Position numbers and translations under genes: made by a program. Below, one piece after another: positions 10,990 through 23,085 of a stretch of 64,000 bases of DNA. The stretch is from Desmodus rotundus (Eukaryota > Chordata > Mammalia > Chiroptera > Phyllostomidae): the NCBI RefSeq assembly GCF_022682495.2, contig NC_071397.1, positions 18,796,739-18,860,738 on the forward strand, in the 5' to 3' direction. The stretch's first letter is position 1, and every line of letters begins with the position of its first letter. The notes beneath the pieces were generated by a model, which had not been told where the DNA came from, did not search any database, and was given only the letters and a program-made list of their open reading frames with translations.

Positions 10990-13159
10990 CTTTTTAGTCA
11001 AATAGTGATTTTTTTCAGCATGTGCCCTATGCTAGTTGTCATTTGGTACTCATCTCTAAATGGGTCAGCTTCCATTGGTCTGGGAGAGTTGACCAGGACT
11101 TTAGCAATGCAGTGGGCTTCCAGTGGGATTCCTTCTTCAGCAGACCGCCCGTGGGTGGTCTGGGAACAGACTGACATAGTCCAACTGCCATGGCCTGCTC
11201 ATGGCCCTCATTATAAAGACCCTGAGAGGATGTGCCTGGACTGTCTTCCATACTTTTAAGGGCAAACTTTTCCCCTTCAGGTTGGAGGTAGAGGTGGAAG
11301 GCTGTATGTAGTGCGTGTTGTTTCTTAGCATCTCCCTTCGCTTTGGTAGAGAACAAAATGTGGTTTTCGGTTATTCCTCAACATTATTTGGAATTATAGC
11401 TGTTTGCTTGGTACACGAAAGATAAGAGTATTGAGGTTTTAAAATTTGTTTTATTTTTGTTTTTTAAATTCTTAATTTGGACTTTTCAGGAAGACAAATG
11501 GAATAAAAATGCCTTATACTGCCACTCTACCTAAAAATTTCGCTCGATTTCATTTTCCTTCAGTTTGAAAGTTCTATTCTTTGTAACCCTTTCCTTCTTA
11601 TGTGTGTTTCATTATCAATTTTCGTCTTCTCTGATGACATCCTTGATTGGAAACTTTTTTCTACCATGTACTTGGTGATTGAAGTAATTTTGCTGTCACT
11701 CAGAGAACACGGAAAATGCCAACAATGATGTGCGCTCTCCCTTGCTTTATTAGAGCTGAGCGTTCGCCGTCTCTACCGCTTACTCAGCCACACTGGTTGT
11801 TATCTTCAGTCTGCTCCTCAGTTTGTTCACGCTGGGGTTGGACAAGATGGGAATGCATTTCCATTTAATCACTCTGACGCTGCTCGCTTGTGCTCCATGT
11901 TCAGTGTGTCATTGCAGTACTGCGTTCGCTGTTATAAACGTCTAGAAAATTGAGACCTTTATACATTTATATCCTGTGTGACAATTCACTAGGCTGTCCC
12001 TGACAAATTTAATTTTGGAGCATATGTTTATTTTTCATAAATATCTTAGGTTACCTGGGCATTGTTAGGTGACCTGGAGCAGGAGATTTTAATTCATTGT
12101 TCCATTAGTAATTCCTGATTTGGTAATTATTGCATGCACAAAATTAATGCATCAGTGCATTAGAGAGTAACAAAGTAGCCCAAGTAAGTTAATGTTTCTT
12201 TTCAAGGAGCTTAATATATTCTCATGAAGTACCTTACAAATTTATCGCAATACATTCTATTTGCTGCCTTTTCTGTAGAAGACAAAGCTATTAGATTTAA
12301 CTTACTTGAATAAATGAATTTAAGCTTCTGTCAAGTACCCAGCACTGGGGGATAGAAGGAGGATTGCTACATAGTCCTGCTTTTAAGGAGTTTAGGGAAT
12401 GAGGCAGACAGATTCATAACTGACTCCAGTATAATGTAATAAACACTGCCTATTTCCATATATTCAAAGGACAGGATTGTGGTAGGTAGATAAAAATTTA
12501 TAATGCTTTTCTTTGCTCCTAATAATCTTATTTTACTCTTCTGTCTTCTCTTTCCAAAACCTCTGTTAATCTCCATTATGAATGCTATAGTTATAAAAGC
12601 ATTTAATTGAATAACATGTTGTATTTTGAGGCTGGCATTATTTTACATACCAATAATAAGAAAATATTACTAATTAAAGAAACTCCATTGATGTTTAGAT
12701 AGCTCTCAATTTTATAGAAATTAAAATATGCAGAAAATATGTGTCCACAATAAAAAACAATACGGTATTTGAGGTATTTATCCTGACCAGTGTTCTCTAT
12801 ACTATGGTTCTATTCCATTGATATCTCCATATCTATCACAGTTTATCCAGTGTCCCCACCCACAAAAGGTTCTGAAGTTTATTTAATCCGTAAGTCAGCA
12901 CTTGATAATGTAGTGCCATTTACTTTTGCATATGATTTTCATGCATCATCACTAGAACTTGAACTTTAATAATCTATCAGTTATAAATTTTAGAAAATTA
13001 TAAGAAATAATTGGGATAAACATTGGATTTTCTTAATAATGTTATCCCTGCTTGTGAAACAAAATTTGATTGAGGGCATAGTCTATATATTACAAAAAGA
13101 GAATAATAGAATAATTTTAGAAAATATTTTTGCCATTGTTCGATCGTATTTCATGTGAG
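10990..13159 (+). other. TINAG intron, no gene seen
   Basis: Mostly unrecognised, moderately AT-rich sequence. The open frame at 10921-11259 begins in the L2 end and runs into non-repetitive DNA; it resembles no protein that I know. Confidence 0.5.
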
Positions 13160-13290
13160 AGCTTCTTTATTGAACACATTTTCGTTGTGTGCGTGCATAA
13201 GCCAGGTGCTCTTTTAGGTGCTGGAGATACATCAGTGAACAAAATAGATACAGATGCTGATCCTCATCAGCTTACATTCCACTAATTGAT
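13160..13290 (-). mobile_element. L2 3'-end fragment, antisense
   Basis: The + strand reads 'ttattgaacacatttt...gccaggtgctcttttaggtgctggagatacatcagtgaacaaaatagatac...gcttacattcca', the reverse complement of the L2 3' end ('...agaatgtaagct...gttcactg...ctggcacatagtaggtgctcaataa'). Confidence 0.6.
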
Positions 13291-13754
13291 ACCTGGCTGC
13301 TAGACAATTCAAACTGTGTTTTATAAGGACCAGAGTTTGGGCACTAAACTTTGTGTGTGTGTCTGATGTCAAAAATTCCACTTTCTTACATGTAAGTATT
13401 GTGTCGTGAGTCAGAGAGGAGACAAACCGCTGTGAAATGGAAGCTGAAAGGAAGGCATATATGAAACATACCCGGAAGAACCAGTTAACGAATAACAAAG
13501 AACTTTCTTCAAGTAGATTGTGGATGATAACTACCAGGTTTTAAAATTAAATTGAATACCCCAAAATACAGTTTAAATGCTGCAAAGTGACAGAAATGAA
13601 GCATATTTCCCATGAGTGAGGGTGAGGACATCTGGTTTGAGTGAATCATCTAAAATTCAAGTCACAGATTTATGTAAACTTGGATACAAATCTATTATAT
13701 GACTTAAAATTGGGCACAAATAGAATGATTTCTAAGTTTTTTTTCTACATATTC

Positions 13755-14545
13755 AATAAATATGAAAAGAGAACCCATGGCGTTCCTGGTACTGTGATAA
13801 TAGGCAGAGTGAGAAAAATAAAACAATAGTCCTAGCCCTCACAGTGGGACTAGATATTAAACAAAAACACGTAAAAATGGAAAGTTATGATACCTTGTGA
13901 AAGTGGGAAGAGGGCGTGCTATACGTGCTCTGGACTTTAGTATCTGAGCCATATCCCTGAGGAACAAAGTCTAAGCTGAGATTTATGGGGCATTTGGAAG
14001 CAGGCAAAGGGAACAGCTTGTGTAACGCATCTAAGGTCAGAGGGATACAAAATGTTGTATGAGCACAGTGCTGTGATTGCTGGGTCTCGGATGGCAAGGC
14101 CTATAGGCCACTTCACAGAATTTAGTCAAGCATGTTAAGCATTTGGTTAAGGATCCTGAGAACTAAGGGAAGTCATGAGAATTTTTAAATAGAACGATAG
14201 ACTGATCTTTCTTTGCGTTATTTTAAAAGATTGTTTTACTATAAAAATATGATATAAAAAGGCAAATTACAGTAATCTAAGTAAAGGATAACAGTGTCTC
14301 GACTTGGAAGGATGGTGGAAGAGTTGGGAAGACATGAGTGGGTCAGAAATATTTAAGGGGAAAAGCTGGCAGGCGTGATGAGGATTTGGAATACAGCATG
14401 GGCAATGAGATGGAGGAGGTTAATATTGCACATGATGATTCCGAGGTGTCTTTGAGACCTAAAAACGCAGATAGTTGTCAGAGAAGACATGTATATACTA
14501 ATCTCAAGGTCATAGGTGAAATGTGTGTTGAAGATAGGACTACAT
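13755..14545 (-). mobile_element. Ancient L2 LINE remnant, antisense
   Basis: 'attcaataaatatg...gttcctggtactgtgataataggcagagtgagaaaaataaaacaatagtcctagccctcacag' followed by 'gcaaagggaacagcttgtgtaacgcatctaaggtcag' matches the reverse complement of L2 in order. Strongly diverged; the ends are approximate. Confidence 0.45.
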
Positions 14546-14606
14546 AGAGTAAGAAAAAAAGAAAGATTGGTTGAGACTAAGCCATGAAAAAAAAATCCAC
14601 TATTTA

Positions 14607-14818
14607 GCCCTGGCTGGTGTGGCTCAGTGGGTTGAGTGTCAGCCTGTGAACCTAAGGGTTGCTGATTCGATTCCCAGTCAGGGCACATGCCTGGGTTGCA
14701 GGCCAGGTTCCCAGCAGGGAGCACATGAGAGGCAACCACACACTCATGTATCTCCCTCTCTCTCTTTCCCCCTCCCTTCCCCTCTCTCTAAAAATAAATA
14801 AATAAAATCTTAAAAAAT
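14607..14818 (+). mobile_element. Ves SINE (bat tRNA-derived SINE)
   Basis: Head CCCTGGCTGGTGTGGCTCAG with an A-box-like part (TGGCTCAGTGGG) and a B-box-like part (GATTCGATTCCC), then the Ves body 'cagggcacatgcctgggttgcaggccagg', a CT-rich segment and an (AAATA)n tail. Flanks 14595-14606 and 14819-14830 (ATCCACTATTTA and ATCCAATATTTA) match at 11 of 12. Confidence 0.93.
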
Positions 14819-14839
14819 ATCCAATATTTAATCTCTGGC

Positions 14840-16560
14840 TAGAAAATGATGAAGTTACAAAAAAAAAAAGAAGGAGTAGCCAGGTAGGTTTTATTTAAAA
14901 AGTGGCCCCTGTAAGATTTTTGAGAAAGCTGAAAGCTAGAAGGGTTGGAATTCAGAGTATGTGAAGAAATTGGTTTTAGAGTGAGACTGGGTGGTAACTC
15001 CGCTGTATCAAGAAGAGAAAGCAGAGAGGACGAGGTTTTGATGAAACTTTTATTAACATTTAAGGTAGTGGTAAATGGAGGAAAAGTCCTATGAAATGCC
15101 TTCATTTTTTATTGTATCTCCAGAAAGTAGAAGGTGAGCTTATCTGGAGAGGGAAAATATGGTAGGAGAGATGCCTTGTCAGAAATCTGAGGAGAAGAGA
15201 GATGGTTTTCAATGGTTCTCTGGGTGTTTAGGAGGGATAGCTGCCCAGAGGTACCTAGAGATTGCCACACGTTGCTAGTGGTACTATTCTGCCCCCTTGT
15301 GTGTACTTTTTGCTGTTGTAGTCAGCTGCTTGGGTGTACACAAAGAGCCATGGGTAGTTGAATTTATCCAATTGAGTTTTCCAGATGGTTGCAATGAAGA
15401 GTCAGGAAAACAAAAGGTTTAGGATATTAATATTAATGCAAGTGTTGCTAAATGGCAGAAAGCTTAATAAAACTGATGAAAAGAAAGGGGTGATGGATTT
15501 AGAAGAAACAGAATAATCATTGGACTGGAGATTGTGATGATTCTAATCTCAGTGATTTTATGATTCTCTAAATTATTTTTTATCATTATGAGAAAAAGTA
15601 ATCATGTAATAACAAAGAAGCAAAATTTTAAGATTATGAACACAGTGTTATAGAGTGGCTAAATGGTGCAAGTTTCTACATTAATGCATACTTAGGTTGC
15701 AAATAGTCTACTTTGTAGTCATAAGCCTTTGGTATCTATCATCTATCTATCTATCTATCATCTAAATTATCTAGTTAAAGGCACTTGCTCTCTAGAATAG
15801 AAAAATAATGCTTCCAAGCTAAATTTCTAATATATTTCTTCTATATTTTCTACACATACTGTAAATAGCAAAGATTCCAGGAGCAAAATCATTACTTAGT
15901 GCTATTACAAGTTATTCAACACGGCTTCATGGGGGCCACCACTTGTATTTCTCCATTCATCTTTTCTCCCCCTCTTTCTTTCTGAGTAACTACTGAATGT
16001 CAAGCCTGAATATTCATGCTATGTTAAGTTTAACCCCTGGCAAACTGATAAATTCTGAGCAGATGTTTTAATTAGAGGTTTGAATGCACGGCAAGGTCTA
16101 AGACAGTTGAATAAACATTTCAACTACATTTATTTAGAAAATGCAAATCAATTTGTGATAATTAGTATAGACAATATAAAAACATTTAGTTTGTGTGTTA
16201 GGGTATGTTTCAACTGCAAAATGCTTAGCTCTTCCTTTTTTGGAGGGTGGGGTATGCCCTGGTTCGAATAACAGTAGCTGCTATCACAGATAGATTCATA
16301 ATAATTAATACTTCAACTATGTTAATAGAAGTTTACTTCTTGCTCATATAACAAGGTGGGTGATTCTAGCTTTGGGGAAGTTCTCCTTTATATGGGTCCA
16401 GGGACCTCATGTTCTTTCTACTTTGTTGCCCTGCCACCTGTTAGGATTATATGTTGTGATCTCATTCGGCTTATTGAAAATGAAAGAGAACACGAGAAGC
16501 ATTTCTTACACTCTCTCTTTTTAACTCTTGACTCCAAAATGGCTCTTATCACTCTATTCA
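14840..16560 (+). other. TINAG intron, mostly unrecognised
   Basis: Contains an (ATCT)n tract near 15735-15762 and perhaps an old interspersed repeat at 16330-16490 ('gtttacttcttgctcatataac...gtgggtgattctagctttgggga') that I could not assign. No gene seen. Confidence 0.45.
15735..15762. repeat. (ATCT)n microsatellite
   Basis: Imperfect run of ATCT units, interrupted by ATC. Confidence 0.85.
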
Positions 16561-16561
16561 T

Positions 16562-16585
16562 ATTTTTTTTTCTTTTCTTTTCTTT

Positions 16586-16636
<51 letters not shown>

Positions 16637-16713
16637 CTCTCTTCCTTCCTTCCTTCCTTCCTTCCTTCCTTCCTTCCTTCCTTCCTTCCTTCCTTCCTTC
16701 CTTCCTTCCTTCT
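16562..16713. repeat. Compound microsatellite (TTTTC)n-(TTTC)n-(TTCC)n
   Basis: About 150 bp of uninterrupted pyrimidine on the + strand: TTTTC units, then about 14 TTTC units, a CTCTCTC joint, then about 20 TTCC units and a short T tract. It yields poly-Phe/Ser/Leu pseudo-frames that are not genes. It is immediately upstream of an antisense Ves SINE region. Confidence 0.97.
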
Positions 16714-16797
16714 TTTTTGGCTAGAACTCATTCCTATGGCTCTGGCCCAGTTGCAAAAGTGGCAGGGAAATGTGAAAGATTTGGCAGGAACATCTTA

Positions 16798-17038
16798 TTT
16801 AATTATTATTTTTAATCCTCACCTGAGGACATGTTTTACTGATTTTGGAGAGAGAGGAAAGCAAAGGGAAAAACATTGATGTGAGAGAGAAACATCGATC
16901 AGTAGCCCCCAGGGCACATCCCGACAGGGGATCGAACCTTCACCCTAGGTATGTGCCCTGACTGAAAATTGAACTGGCAAACTTTTGGTGTACAGGACAA
17001 TGCTCCAACCAAATGAGCCACCTGGACAGGGCTTAACT
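16798..17038 (-). mobile_element. Ves SINE, antisense
   Basis: The + strand shows the reversed element: T-rich tail, 'cctcacctgaggacatgt', purine-rich GAGAGAGGAAAG part, 'gggcacatcccgacaggggatcgaacc', and the head reversed as 'gagccacctggacagggct'. Flanks GGAACATCTTA (16787-16797) and GGAACATTTTA (17039-17049) are a 10/11 duplication. Confidence 0.85.
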
Positions 17039-17649
17039 GGAACATTTTAATATCAGAACAAACAAAGCTAAATATTGGGGTAGGATTTCAAATTTGCAAA
17101 TATTTTAAAGGAAAAAAAACAGAGACTAAAATTTTGAGGCTGTGGAGAGCTGTCTTCATTGACACCTCCCAGGCCCTCTGTGATATGTGTTCTGCTTTTA
17201 GAGAAATCTTGACAATCATTGCTCTACAAGATTAAATTAATAAATGCATTTGGTAATAGCTACATCCATAGTCACTGAGGTAGCAACCAGACACTCCTCA
17301 TATTTAAAATCCTGAGAAGATGGGAATTATTGTTTCATGTTACCAGCAATAAGAAACTGAGAGTGTTTTAGAAACTTTTTCAGGTCTTTCTGACTTCAAA
17401 ATTAATATTCCCCCGATACTACATTTACATATATATGTGAAGAAGGAAGGTCCACATTCAAGATCCACTCAATGTCTGTTTACTACACAAGATTTCTCCA
17501 GTAATTGCTATATTTTCTCTTTTAATAAAAATGTCCTTAGGGGGAAAATAAATATATTCTTTTACCCTGCCTAAAATTGTGTTCTCACTTGCTTTGACCA
17601 CACATCTTTAATCTGTACTTAAAGGCTTTTGTTTAATTTTTCAAAAAGA

Positions 17650-18130
17650 AACTTTAAAGACATAATATGTGTCATGTATTGTACTAGGGACTAAGGATAC
17701 AAATGCCAATAATGTAGCGCTCCTGTCCTCAAACAAGGGGAGAGAGAGAGGAACAACTAAGCTAGTTGATGCTAATGCACAACGTCAAGTGCAAAGATGG
17801 AAATGGGATAGGAATTTATGTTGAGCAATGAGGATGTACATCATATAGGAAGGCACATAACCCCAATTCTGGGGCCAGAGAAGACTCTGGTAAGAGGTGG
17901 CACCTGCTGTGGAATTTAGTCAAGCAAGTAGAAATTATTAAAGGTATATGGAAAGACAAGAGGTATATTCCAGGAAAAAATGTGCAGCAAATGTAAAATC
18001 TTATAGCGAGAGACAATATGACAGACTTTAGGAGTTGGAAGGAACTTAGTATGGGTTGAGTGTAGAGCAAGGAGGAAACTGGTGAAAAATGAGACTAACA
18101 AGTGGCCAAGGCAGAGGGGCATTCTGTTAA
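17650..18130 (-). mobile_element. Ancient L2 LINE remnant, antisense
   Basis: 'gtgtcatgtattgtactagggactaaggatacaaatgcc...ctcctgtcctcaaac' then 'attccaggaaaaaatgtgcagcaaatg' and 'gagtgtagagcaaggaggaaactgg' follow the reverse complement of L2 in order, heavily diverged. Ends approximate. Confidence 0.4.
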
Positions 18131-19561
18131 ATGATGTTTTACTCATTCTGGAGCTTAGCCTGGCTCTGACTGCTGCATCATCTCTGAGGTAGATTCACAC
18201 CCCTCTGTTTTCTCTAAGTTAACTTACATGTCTTTGCCACAACGTTATTTGCCTTACACTGAGAGTTCCAGGAAGTGTCTGTCTGACACCCCTCTACCCC
18301 TTATCCTTTGAAGTGATGTTCCCAATAAAGAAAACAAATCAAGTCTTTCACATTCACAAGCAGTTCAGTTTAGCGTCCTAGTTCTGAATCATCCCACTCT
18401 GAGATGGGACATATCTGAGATCAGAAGCTGTCACCAAAGAAAATAAATGGGATTTCAATGAACTGAAATTCAGTTTCTGCTACAAGGCAAGTAGCAGGAG
18501 CTAAATAACTTTCAAAATGAAAAAAAGTATCTTTCTTTCCTGACACACTGGCAGGTCGGAGCTCTGGGAAATACAAACAAACACTTGCCTGAACTTGAAA
18601 TGGTTAAAATCTAGTAGTAGAGACAGTCTCATAAAAATATAATGTGAGTCACTGGTTTTGAAACGGATGGAGTGAAACTGTATGGAAGCAGAGACGAGGG
18701 GAACCCCACCTAAGAGTGTACAGGTGCATTAGAGATGGTACAAGGGAGGAGTAGAGTAGAAAATGACCCTAGAATAGAGGCGATTAACTATTCCTTTGCA
18801 TTTTCTTTACTGTGAACTCTTCATTCTGTTCCTTTATTCATTTTTCTAATAGTCTTAGATTTTAAAAGTGTGATGTGTATGAGCTCATAAAGCATTGGAA
18901 GCATTGACACTTTTATAATAATGACTAAATCCTAGTTTATTGTTAGTTTCTCTACATGTGTTTTTAATGATTTTGACCTGGACAACACTTTAATTTTTCA
19001 TCAAGATTTTTAACATCCCATTTTTTAAATAATTAAGTCAACAATTAACCTGAAAGAGATTTAGGTGAATAATGTGTGGCGGCAATCTAATTTTTCCTCC
19101 AAACTCTCAGCTTTAAAACAACAGGGTCACATAATGAATAATCTATCCCTTCCTTACTCTTTATAATGTACTTTTTGTTGCATATTAAATTTTTATACAA
19201 ATTTAATATGGTCTGATTCTGAGGTGTTTTGTTCAAAATTCTATTTACTATTCAATTTCTACCACTTTATTTTAATGCTATATGGTGGTTGCATGCTTCA
19301 TTGCTCTCATTTTTTTCAGTATTTATTCATTTATTTTTCCTGTTTATTTTCTCAAAGATAATAGGAAAAAAAGGCCAGAAAAACTTAAATTGAAACCTGT
19401 ATGTTTATTTATAAAAAGATCAAATAATTATTTTTACCTTTTGAAGACTATAATGTAGTACCTGCATTTATTTTTCAAAAATTTTGTTCTTGTAATAATT
19501 TTTTTCTCTTCTATATATCCTAAGATCTTTATATTTTTCTAAAATGCAATTTTTCAAGTTG
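18131..19561 (+). other. TINAG intron, no gene seen
   Basis: AT-rich. One perfect hairpin (CATATTAAATTT, 6-nt loop, AAATTTAATATG) at 19181-19210. No family recognised. Confidence 0.5.
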
Positions 19562-19570
19562 AAGCTATTT

Positions 19571-21570
19571 AAGCAGGATTTATTCCTGGGATGCAAGGTT
19601 GGTACAATATCTGCAGATCATGAATGTGATACACCACATAAACCAGATGAAGGATAAAAATAACATGATCATATCAATAGATGCAGTAAGAGCATTTGAT
19701 AAAGTCCAGCACCCGTTTATGATAAAAACTCTCAGCAAAGTGGGACCAAAGGAACATACCTGAACCAAATGAAGGCCATATGTGACAAGCCCACAGCTGA
19801 CATCATATTCAATGGACAAAAACTGAAAGTGTTTCCCTTAAGACTGGAACCAAGACAGGGATGTCTGCTTTCACCACTCTTGTTCAACACAGAAGTGGAA
19901 GTCCCAGCCAAAGCAATTGGATAAGAAGAAATAAAAGGCATCCAAATTGGAAAGAGACAAGTAAAACTGTCTTTATTTGTAGATAATATGATACTGTACA
20001 TAGAGAACCCTAAAGATTTCACTAAAAACTATTAGAACTGTATATAAATTAAGGAAAGTAGCAGGATACACAATTAATATCTAGAAATCAGTTGCATTGC
20101 TACACACTGAGAATGAACTATTAGAAAGAGAAACTAAGAAAGCAATCCCATTTACAGTTACATGAAAAAAGTATCTATGAATAAATTTAGCCAAGGATAT
20201 AAAGGACCTGTACTTGGAAAATTATAAGACACTGAAGAAAGAAATTAAAGAAGATACAAATACATGGAAGCATATATCATTTTCATGGGTAGGAAGAGTT
20301 AATATCATTAAAATGTTCATATAACCCAAAGCATCTATAGATTCATTGCAGTTTTTATCAAGATACCAATGGCATATTTGACAGAACTAGTACAGATATT
20401 CCAAAAATTTATATGGAACCACAAAAGACCCCAAATAGCCACAGAAATCTTGAGAAAGAAGGACATAGTTGGAGGAATCATACTAACTGATATCTAACTA
20501 TACTATAAAGCCATAGTAATTTAAACAGCATGGTACTGTCATAAAAACAGAGATATAGATCAATGGGGCAGCATAGAGAACCCAGAGATAAACCCACACC
20601 TATAAGGTCAATTAGCATTGCCAAAGGAGACAAGAACATAAATTGGGTAAAGATAGTCTGTTCAAAAAATGGTGTTGGAAAAATTGGACAGACATGTAAA
20701 AAAGGAAACTAGACCACCTTCTTACACCATACATGAGCATAAACTCAAAATGGAGTAAAGGATTAAATGTTACACTCAAAATCATAAAAATCCTAGAAGA
20801 AAACACAGGCAGTAAAATCTCTACCATTTCTGCTAGCAATTTTTTTTTTTTTGTGATATATCTCCTCAGGCAAGGGAAACAAAGGAAAAAAATAAACAAA
20901 TGGGGACTACATCAAACTAAAAAGCTTCTGCACAGTAAAGGAAACCATAAACAAAATGAAAAGACAACCCACTGAATGTGAGAACATATTTGTCAATGAT
21001 ACATTTAATAAGGGGTTAATATCCAAAATTTATAATGAATTTAGAAAACTTCACACCAGCAAAATAAACAATCTAATTTAAAAATGGGCAGAGAACCTAA
21101 GTAGACATTTCTCCAAAGAGTATGTACAGATGGCCAATAGACATATGAAAATATGCTCAGCATTACTAGCCATCAGAGAAATGCAAATTAAAACTACAAT
21201 GAGATACCACTCACCCTTCCAGAATGGCTACCATCAATAAATCAGCAAACAGCAAGTGCTGGTGAGGATGTGGAGAAAAGGGAACCCTTGTGCACTGTTG
21301 GAGGAAATGCAGACTGGTGCAGCCACTGTAGAAAGCAGTCTGGAGTTGCCTCAAAAAATTAAAAATGGAGCTGCCTGAAGACCCAGTGATTTTACTTCCG
21401 GGAATATATCTGAAGAAACCGAAAACACTCATTCACAAGAATCTATGCACCCCTACCTTCACTGCAGTGTTATTTACAATAGCCAAGATTTGGAAGCAGC
21501 CAAAATGTCCATCAGTAGATGAGTGGATTAAAAAACCCTGTGATACATTTATGTGATGGAATATTACTTA
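19571..21570 (+). pseudogene. Broken L1 ORF2 (reverse transcriptase to C-terminal domain)
   Basis: Reads as L1 ORF2p in scattered frames: RT palm with [15 protein letters not shown] at 19967-20011, where the catalytic FADD is FVDN, so one of the two metal-binding Asp is lost. The C-terminal CCHC-like knuckle has a stop in place of Arg (TGC TGG TGA GGA TGT near 21257). Several further stops and frameshifts follow. It cannot make an active enzyme. Confidence 0.85.
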
Positions 21571-22059
21571 GCCATAAAAAAGGAAATCTTACCTTTTGTG
21601 ACAGCATGGATGGACTTGGACAGTATTATGCTAAGTGAAATAAGCCAGTCAGAGAAAGACAAATATCATATGATTTTACTTATATGTACAGTCTAATGAA
21701 TAAAATAAACTGAGAAACAAAATAGAAACAGACTCATAGATACAGAGAATAAACTGACAGATGTCAGAGGGGAGGAGATTGGGGGGCTGGGTGAAAAAGG
21801 TAAAGGGATTAAGCAAAACAAACAAACAAAACCAACATCCTCATAAGCAGACATTGTGGTGATTACCAGAGGGAAATGTGGCGGGGGGGGGGGGGCTGAA
21901 GACAGTAAAGGTGGGAAAAATGGAGATGAGAGGGGACTTGACTTGGGGTGGTGCACATACAGTGCGATATACAGATGATGTAATTTAGAATTGTACCCCT
22001 GAAACCTGTATAATTTTAAATATTACCTAATGTCACCCCAATTAATTAAATACAAATGA
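19571..22059 (+). mobile_element. 5'-truncated L1 LINE (ORF2 3' half plus 3'UTR)
   Basis: About 2.5 kb beginning inside the reverse-transcriptase domain (coding [16 protein letters not shown] sequence), running through the C-terminal Cys/His region near 21255-21320, then a 3'UTR with a poly(G) run (21883-21895) and the typical tail. Target-site duplications AAGCTATTT lie at 19562-19570 and 22060-22068. The 3'UTR is of a different subfamily from the young L1 at 43088. Confidence 0.9.
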
Positions 22060-22068
22060 AAGCTATTT

Positions 22069-23067
22069 GCTGAACTATTTTGTTTCACATTTATTACCAG
22101 GTTATACTACTATAATAGTAAATAACGTTAAAAATAAGAAAGTATTAAAATGATAATTTGATTCAACTGAGTAAAGAATTTACTACTTTTGAAACTTGAA
22201 ATAGTTTATCTACTTAAGACTGGTAAAGGACCATGGATTTTATCAACCCAGTAACTTAAGGTAAAAGAAAGACATAGTGATAGAAATTTTTCAGAGATTT
22301 CATGCTGTTTAGTTGCAGAATCGATACTCATCCGGCCATTTCAACACTAATCTTGTTTGATAAACCACGGGGACGCAACACAGTGTTAAGAATATGTGTG
22401 CTGAAGTCAGACATGTGTATAGCAAAACCCATTGCTGCCGTTTACTTAGCTGTGCTTAATTAGCCTTTTGTAAGTTGAGCATGAAATGGTGTTTGAAAGA
22501 AAGAAGTGAGATCACGCATACACAGTAGTTATGTGGGGCTTGATATATGGGTGCCTTTCTTAAAGGTTAAATATTATCAGTATTAATACCAGAAGTGTGA
22601 ATCCATTGGGGTTTATTTGTAATTAGATAAGTACTTCAACAAGTTAAAAAATTGCTATATTTCACTCCAAATCTATAACATTTTAAAGTACATTAGTGAT
22701 TGTAAGTGACATTCTTCAGTTATAGGTGTTATTCAAATTTCTTCCTTGAAATGAAAGCTGAACTTCTTATCTGAGAAAATTGAAGTAATTATATAGAAAA
22801 CAAAACCACCATGGGTATAATAAACAAGTGATAGCATCTAATTCTTAAACGTTCAATATGATTCAGTATTTTCCTAATGTTTTCTAAGATTTTCAATTTA
22901 TACATTGTAATATAGTTATAACACTGTGCAGTTTTTTTCCAAAATTTCTCAAGTAAAGCCACCATTGCTGTTGGTAAATTGACTTTAGAATGAATTTTGT
23001 TGAGGGATGTGATGTAATATTACATTCTGTGATTTACTATCTTTCAAAGTTTAGATGAGTTTATTTG
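22069..23067 (+). other. TINAG intron, no gene seen
   Basis: About 1 kb AT-rich sequence between two retroelements; nothing recognised. Confidence 0.55.
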
Positions 23068-23085
23068 AAAATTTTAGCTTCACTT

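Noticed and set aside
14607..14700. tRNA-like sequence with A and B boxes (also at 26384 and 57439 and in reverse elsewhere)
   Set aside because: These are heads of Ves SINEs with CT-rich bodies, A-rich tails and target duplications, not tRNA genes; no cloverleaf or acceptor stem is complete.
16356..16815. Two overlapping open frames with long Phe/Ser/Leu runs
   Set aside because: They are translations of the pyrimidine microsatellite at 16562-16713.
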